Below, in pieces: positions 58,695 through 64,000 of a stretch of 64,000 nucleotides of DNA. The stretch lies in assembly GCA_007922305.1 (NCBI GenBank), contig ML677333.1, positions 12,750,541 to 12,814,540 of the forward strand, given 5' to 3'. The first letter of the stretch is position 1; every line of letters starts with the position of its first letter. Source of the stretch: Dermatemys mawii (lineage: Eukaryota; Chordata; Testudines; Dermatemydidae). The notes beneath the pieces are model-generated. The model worked only from the letters and a program-made list of their open reading frames with translations. It had not been told where the DNA came from and ran no database searches. Both the position numbers and the translations under genes were made by a program.

Positions 58695-58935
58695 AGTCAC
58701 TTTATTGAAGTTCACTTATAAGTAGCTTATAAACAGTTAATAAATGCTTAATAGATGTTTTAAAAAAGGGTTTATTAATTCTTACAGCCCAATAGGTTGC
58801 TTATAACCATCTCTAACAGCTTCTACTGATGTGCTTATAACCATCTATAACACATACTGCTCATGTCTGTAACATGCTTTATAATATGTATTGGTTGTTG
58901 ATTAGCTCCTTAAAAACTGTTAATGAATGGAACCT
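58695..58935. repeat. Old AT-rich repeat with internal direct copies
   Basis: The motif 'gcttataaccatct(c/a)taac' appears at 58799 and again at 58833. The surrounding 'taataaatgcttaatagatg' and 'cttataagtagcttataaac' also repeat. It resembles a widespread old reptile repeat. Confidence 0.55.
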
Positions 58936-60158
58936 TAATATTAAGTGTGTCCAAGTTTTCTGTGAGGTGTCACTGTGTCCTGAGATGTGACTCATCCAAG
59001 ATGCTCACCAGGCCCCATTTCTGCACCCTGACATTGCAAGGTGCAGGATCAGGGCCCAAAGCAATACAATTTATTTAATACCAGAATAACTCTGGAAAAG
59101 ACAACTGAAATTCCCAAGCTAAACTAGGAGCCTAGCAATTGATTTATCCCCCTTTTCTTCCAGTTTTCACCTAGTGAGAGGCCCGGAAGTGCTTATGGTT
59201 AAATATTAACCAGTAAGGTGCTGGGTAGATGGGGAATGGTTTGGCAATGGCATGTTAATCTTTTCATTTCTAGATTAGTAGTTCTTACCCAGTAACAGAA
59301 AGCCATTTCCACCTATTTAGTGGCCTATGAAAAATAATACTGGTGGCCTTGGTCCACTACCTAGGCACCATGTCTCCCCATCAGAGCTACTATCACAATA
59401 GTTAATGTTCACTGGCAAATGTAATGGTAGCCAAGGCTGAGGATGAAGTGGACATAGAGTCTGATTTGTTCTTCTAAATCTAAGAGGTGTTCTTTCCAGG
59501 GCCCCAATCCATGTAGGTAGACTACTGCACCCACACACAGCCCCACTGAGGTCAACAGGCTCCACATGAGTGTCGGGGTTTGCCAATGCAGAGTTCATTG
59601 ATGGATTGTGCTGCAAGTCAGGGCTGAGACAAGTACAGTAGCTTGCATTGACACTGCCTGTGCTGTGGAGAAAGGCAGAAGTTTATTTTTCAGGACTAAC
59701 AATCTGGCAGTTTTCATAAATGCTAAAGATTCATTTAAAGAAATAATGGATAGAGAATAATTAATTGTTCCCACAAACCATCTGTTCTTCTCCTGTGCTA
59801 TCATAAACCTGAAACAAATCCCTTTGTTTTGATTTAGCATTTTTTCTTTGCAATTACTGGTTCTCTGACTTTGAGACTCAGCTGAGGAATTTATGAAAGC
59901 CTGGAATGGAGGAGAAGTAAAATCCAATAAATGTCAAAGAAATGTGTGCAACTGAAGCAAACTGATTTGAAATAATGGCAAATGAGCAAAACTGGGAGAA
60001 ATCTTGCACTGCCTTTCCATAGTGACAAAATTCTTTAATCTCACAATCATCCCAACTTTTACTGAACACTTTCCATGAGGGTCTGATACATTCCCCGCCA
60101 CCCCGCTACCCTCTGCAGTTTTGGAGCCCCCTACTATTAGTACAGAACTCATTATAGT
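58936..60158. other. No recognised feature
   Basis: Minus-strand frames at 59317-60152 (60-110 codons) carry no motif. Confidence 0.45.
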
Positions 60159-60912
60159 ATGAACAGGGTTGATAGCTCCCCCTTTGAGCTCTTAGAAACC
60201 TCTTCCCAATATCACCTATTGAAGAGTGCCTTTTTGGTAGCCCTTACATCTGCTCAAAGAGTAAAGGAGAGCCAGGACCTCCTGGCAAGTCCCCCTCATA
60301 CAGTGTTTCATAAGGACAGGTCACTCTCAGAGCTCGTCCCAAATTCCTACCCAGAGTTCTGTCAAAGTTCCACATGAACTAATTTATTCATTTCCTACTT
60401 TTCTTCCATAAGCTTTGCTCAAATCCAGTGGAAGCAAAACATCACACACGTGATGTAGTGAGGGCACTGTCATACTATCTTAATAGGACAAAATCATTCA
60501 GGAGCACATGTAGGCTGTTGGTGGGCCTTTGGTGATAGAATTAAAGGTCAGGCAATGTATATACAGATTATCAAAATGGGTCTCTGTGTCAGAGTATGTT
60601 AGGAGATAACCAAGTTAGATTCACTTAGTCACTTTAAAGCTTATTCCACTAAAGCGCAGGCAGTCCCTGCTTCCTGTTTGAAGAATGTTCCTATTTCCAA
60701 AAATTGTAGAGCGGCTATTTGGAGCTTGATGCATGCATTTACAGCAGTGATTCTCCACTAGGGGTACATGTAGCCCTGGGAGTACACAGGGATCTTCCAA
60801 GGCTCACATCAACTCATCTAGATATTTGCCTAGTTTTTCAACAGGCTACATAAAAACCACCAGCAAAGTCAGTATAAACTCAAATTTCATACAGACGATG
60901 ACTTGTCTATAT

Positions 60913-61137
60913 CAGAGATTCTCAGACTGGGGGGTGGGGATCCCTCAGGGAGTTGCGAGATTATTACATGGGGGATCGTGAGCTGTCAGCCTCCACACCA
61001 AACCCTGCTTTGCACTCAGCATTTATAATGATGTTAAATACTTAATTATTTTTTTTTAATTTATAAGGGGGAGAGGGTCGCACTCAGAGGTTTGCTATGT
61101 GAAAGGGGTCACCAGTACAAAAGTCTGAGAACTACTG
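60913..61137. mobile_element. hAT MITE (225 bp) nested in the hAT element
   Basis: The left end CAGAGATTCTCAGACTGG and the reverse complement of the right end CAGTAGTTCTCAGACTTT are imperfect inverted repeats. The flanks GTCTATAT and CTGTATAT match at 6 of 8. The interior holds 'agggagttgcgagatta' and 'aaaggggtcaccag'. Confidence 0.8.
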
Positions 61138-61356
61138 CTGTATATACTATACACTGAAATACAAGTACAATATTTATATTCCAGTTAATTTATTTTATAC
61201 TTATATGGTAAACATGAGACTGTAAACAATTTTTCAGTAATAATGTGCTGTGGCACTTTTGTGTTTTTGTGTCTGATTTTGTAAGCAAATAGTTTTGAAG
61301 TGAGTTGAAACTTGGGGGTACACAAGACAAACCAGACTCCTGAAAGGGGTACAGTA

Positions 61357-61772
61357 TATAACTAGACAAATTCATGGAGAATAGACAGGGATGGTGTCTC
61401 TAGCCTCTGTTTGCTAGAAGCTGGTGTAACCCACACACTTTTTGGGTATAGTCTTCTGTCCCATCTAGTGGCACCAAGACCACTTAGAGACAGTTACATT
61501 ACTCTGCTCTACAGCCTTAGCTAGCAATCATCTGGCTTTTAGCTCATGTGGCAGAGGCTTATGCACTAAGCTCCAGAAAACTCCGGTTCAATCCTGCTTG
61601 CCAACAACCAGAGTCTGTCGGCATTACACTGGGAATGGGTGATAGGGATAGATCACTTGATGATTACCTTTTCTGTTAATTCCCTATGAGGCACCTGGCA
61701 TTGGCCATCATTGGAAGACAGGATACTGGGCTAGATGGACCTTTGGTCTGATCCAGTATAGCTGTTCTTATG
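61357..61772 (+). mobile_element. CR1 LINE 3' end nested in the hAT element, split again
   Basis: It begins 'gacaaattcatggagaatag', 'agcctctgtttgctagaag' and resumes after the inner insert with 'gaatgggtgatagggatag', 'actgggctagatggaccttt' and 'gctgttcttatg', the CR1 terminus. The 204-bp element at 61425-61628 separates the halves. Confidence 0.85.
61425..61628 (+). mobile_element. 204-bp TG...CA element with tRNA-like internal boxes
   Basis: It starts TGTAACCCAC and ends CGGCATTACA. CTGG flanks it on both sides (61421-61424, 61629-61632) and its removal restores the CR1 tail. Inside, TAGCTCATGTGG (61540-61551) resembles a tRNA A box and GGTTCAATCC (61585-61594) a B box, 33 nt apart. The ends and short duplication look LTR-like; the boxes look SINE-like. 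Confidence 0.75.
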
Positions 61773-62275
61773 TAGTAGTCTGGAATGGTTGAGAACCACT
61801 GATTTACAGGACAGTGTTCTTTGATTGAGGCTTCTAGACTGGATGCCCATTTTGGTCGGGCTGTCATACAATCACTGTTTAAGTAGGACTCCTAGTACCC
61901 ACTCCCAAGCAAATAGAAAACTGCTTGCTAGTCACTAAGCAGAAAATCCATGTGAACAACCACTTGACGGAAAAAGAATGGTTATTTACTTGCAGCAACA
62001 GTGGTCCATCGAGATGTGTTGTCATCATGGATTCCAAAACCTGCCCTCTGGCCTTGCTATTATAAAGTTCTACTCTGATTGGATTCTGAATTGGTGAAGG
62101 AAATGGGGGATGGCTGGACCTTCTCCATACTTTACTGGGAGCAAGAGGACATCTAGGACACAGGCGTGACCTTAACAGACACTGTTGGCCAAAACAATCA
62201 AATCTCATATGCATGTTGCATGTGTGCACCAAGAGTGGAACCCACATGCACAACATACCTTGAAGAAGCACAGAT

Positions 62276-63930
62276 AGAGTAATATAGCCATTCTATTTCT
62301 CTTTATTGTAATAGCAAAGAGACTGAAATGTTCAAATACAACTAGATTTCCAAATAACTACATTTAGTATACTAAGAGTTTTATTACAACACAAACATTT
62401 AAAATGTCACTTATATGTATACTTCAGATTACTTTTCCAAATGTTATTAATTGAAGAAAGAATTTTTTTTGGAGAGCAATTGTGTAATACAGGTCCCCTG
62501 AGTTCCATCGTTTTTAAAACTGACAGTGCAATTTAAATTGAATGATTAGAAAATATCTGCTTTTCTTGGAAAGTTAGTGATGTTCCTTCTGGCTTCCAAA
62601 AATATCCTGCTTGTTATGTTCCTTGCTGTCAATTGTCCAGTTTGTCTTCCAAGTGAAATGATAAAGATATTCCACATTTGTATGTTCTTTGTAGATCATC
62701 TAATGGGGTTTGTGTGTTTAAAAAACAAACAACCCTTTCTGTCTTCCTAGTGCAGTATTCTGAGCTCACAGAGGTGTAAATTAGGAGTAACTCCACTGAA
62801 GTCATTGGAATTATACTGCTATAAAACTGATTTAAATTTCTTTGTGATAGGCTGATGCAAAATCTCCAAATCCAAACACACCCAGACATAGAAGACATAG
62901 GAGACACAGACACAGGAGAGCAGTAGAGGGATATTTGCCTATTGACCTCTTCAAGGCAAGGGAGAAGGGAAGTCCAAGGGAATAACCCTAAGTTGGGTGA
63001 GTGACTAAGAACCTAAGCTCAGGGATGTGAGCCCCTTGGTTTCTTTACATTTTGTTGCAGGATGGGTGGACGCTATATATTTGTACTTTTTCTTTGGGCT
63101 TTCAGCTAGGCTAGGGGGCACTGGGTAAAAATCTGGAAATGTACTGCTCTGATTGAGAAAGGAGGCTGAAGAAGAGCCTAGTTTTTGTATTATTGTGTTG
63201 GACTGTACTGTGTCACTTTGGGAGCAAATTTGGAGCATTTAGGGTAACAAATTACCCAACAGCAAGGTAATTATTAAATTCTAAAGTAAAGCAAAGACAT
63301 TTACAAGGAATCTTCTGATGGGGAAACCTGAGGCTGGGGCACTTGCAGGGCCACCTCTAGCCATAAGGAGACTCTCAAGAGGATGTGCCTTGTTACATTG
63401 TCTCAGATACAAGTAAAGGGCCTTGCCTCCACTTTGATTTTACATTGAGATAGTTAACACGTGTTTATTATCCCATGGTAAAGACAACTTTTCATCAGTG
63501 AAGGCATAGCCTAAAGGCGTGTAATGTACCAGCTGAGGGAAGGGGGAAAAGGTGCATGCTAGAGCAATTTAGACTCATCTCTTAATTTGGCATGATGAAC
63601 TTTGTTTATTTTAAGAGGAAATACGAGTCAATTAAATTAGACTTTAATTATCCTGACAGTAGGTTGAGAGTGGAATTCTTGCTAATTCATAAAGGATAAT
63701 ATTTCTCAGTCTGAACAGTTCCTAAATATACATCAATAATATATTCAAACAGTTTACCTTGTAAGCAATTTTAAATAATGAAATGCACAGTCCACGGTTA
63801 GAAACAGACAGTGATGAGTAAGCCTGACAGGTCCTTAATCTGCATGCACACTGTGAGAGATTTGCCAGTTTCCTGCAATATTCTGGGAAGACTTTAGTGT
63901 ATTAGGTTTTTGTATTACTGTGAGCTGGGA
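62276..63930. other. No recognised feature
   Basis: Near 62775-62830 'gagtaactccactgaagtca' is an old amniote repeat motif. The rest is unrecognised. Confidence 0.45.
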
Positions 63931-64000
63931 TTGTATGTAACCCCTTTTAGGGGGAGATGTGACAGATGTGAGACCTGGAAGTTCAAAAGTCTGTATTGAA
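63931..64000 (+). mobile_element. Possible polypurine tract and LTR start at the window edge
   Basis: 'cccttttagggggagatg' is followed by TGTGACAGATGTGAG. This resembles a polypurine tract and TGTGAC-type LTR start as seen at 4455-4472, but the LTR body lies outside the window. Confidence 0.35.

Larger units (their letters stand above)
60745..61801. mobile_element. hAT element inserted in DIRS, itself carrying insertions
   Basis: The ends are CAGTGATTCTCCACTA and the reverse complement of the right end CAGTGGTTCTCAACCA. A perfect 8-bp duplication ATTTACAG lies at 60737-60744 and 61802-61809. Its own body is 60745-60912, 61138-61356 and 61773-61801; other elements occupy the gaps. Confidence 0.93.
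60159..62275 (+). pseudogene. DIRS-type retrotransposon: tyrosine recombinase C-terminus and 3' region, interrupted
   Basis: Frame 60159-60377 encodes L-V-A-L-T-S-A-Q-R-V-K-E, the first catalytic arginine block of the DIRS recombinase. A broken reading continues through R-A-L-S-Y-Y-L-N-R-T and ends with A-A-I-W-S-L-M-H-A-F-T at 60744. There a 1057-bp hAT composite is inserted. Coding resumes at 61810 with R-L-D-A-H-F-G-R-A-V-I-Q-S-L-F before the stop. The 3' part has 'catcgagatgtgttgtcat' and an inverted partner 'acaacataccttgaagaag', the DIRS inverted terminal region. Confidence 0.85.

Noticed and set aside
61540..61594. Candidate tRNA gene
   Set aside because: Boxes are tRNA-like but lie within a mobile element with no acceptor stem or anticodon arm that I can fold convincingly.
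1..64000. CRISPR array, operon or prokaryotic genes
   Set aside because: No regularly spaced repeats or densely packed genes; the content is vertebrate transposon sequence.

Overview
The window looks like non-coding nuclear DNA from a non-avian reptile, most probably a cryptodiran turtle. It contains many CR1 LINE copies from several subfamilies, two kinds of Ty3/Gypsy fragment, DIRS-type tyrosine-recombinase retrotransposons, TGTGAC/GTCACA-type solo LTRs and many short hAT-like elements. That mixture fits turtles well; birds lack most of the Gypsy and DIRS content. The species assignment is inference from the repeat families, partly from memory. No window-wide search was possible.

I see no convincing host gene, exon set, tRNA gene, rRNA or CRISPR. 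Nearly every long open frame lies in a transposon or joins two repeats by chance. The recognisable coding sequence is all decayed transposon sequence: CR1 reverse transcriptase, Gypsy capsid and protease, and DIRS recombinase.

Layout. 0-6 kb: hAT-type repeats, an LTR-like repeat split by a hAT element with a perfect 8-bp duplication, a Gypsy remnant (capsid-like, protease-like, 3' LTR) and two short DNA transposons. 6-16 kb: CR1 copies on both strands, one split by a 700-bp solo LTR, a 119-nt-arm foldback element, and a 655-bp hAT-like element. 16-22 kb: quiet DNA, an ERV-type LTR split by a hAT element, and a hAT/CR1 junction. 22-32 kb: mostly unrecognised DNA with old palindromic and MIR-like repeats and a minisatellite. 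32-40 kb: the best-preserved CR1 copy, several LTRs and a Gypsy-type LTR inside an old repeat. 42-47.9 kb: a sushi-type Gypsy, a hAT fragment, a DIRS 3' end, CR1 and a 1157-bp solo LTR. 49.5-55 kb: two MIR-like SINEs, then a 4.7-kb nested block. 55-60 kb: mostly unrecognised. 60.1-62.3 kb: a DIRS element carrying a four-level nest of insertions.

The value of the window is as a stratigraphic record: many insertions have readable target-site duplications and several have an empty-site paralogue in the same window, so their relative order can be read directly.
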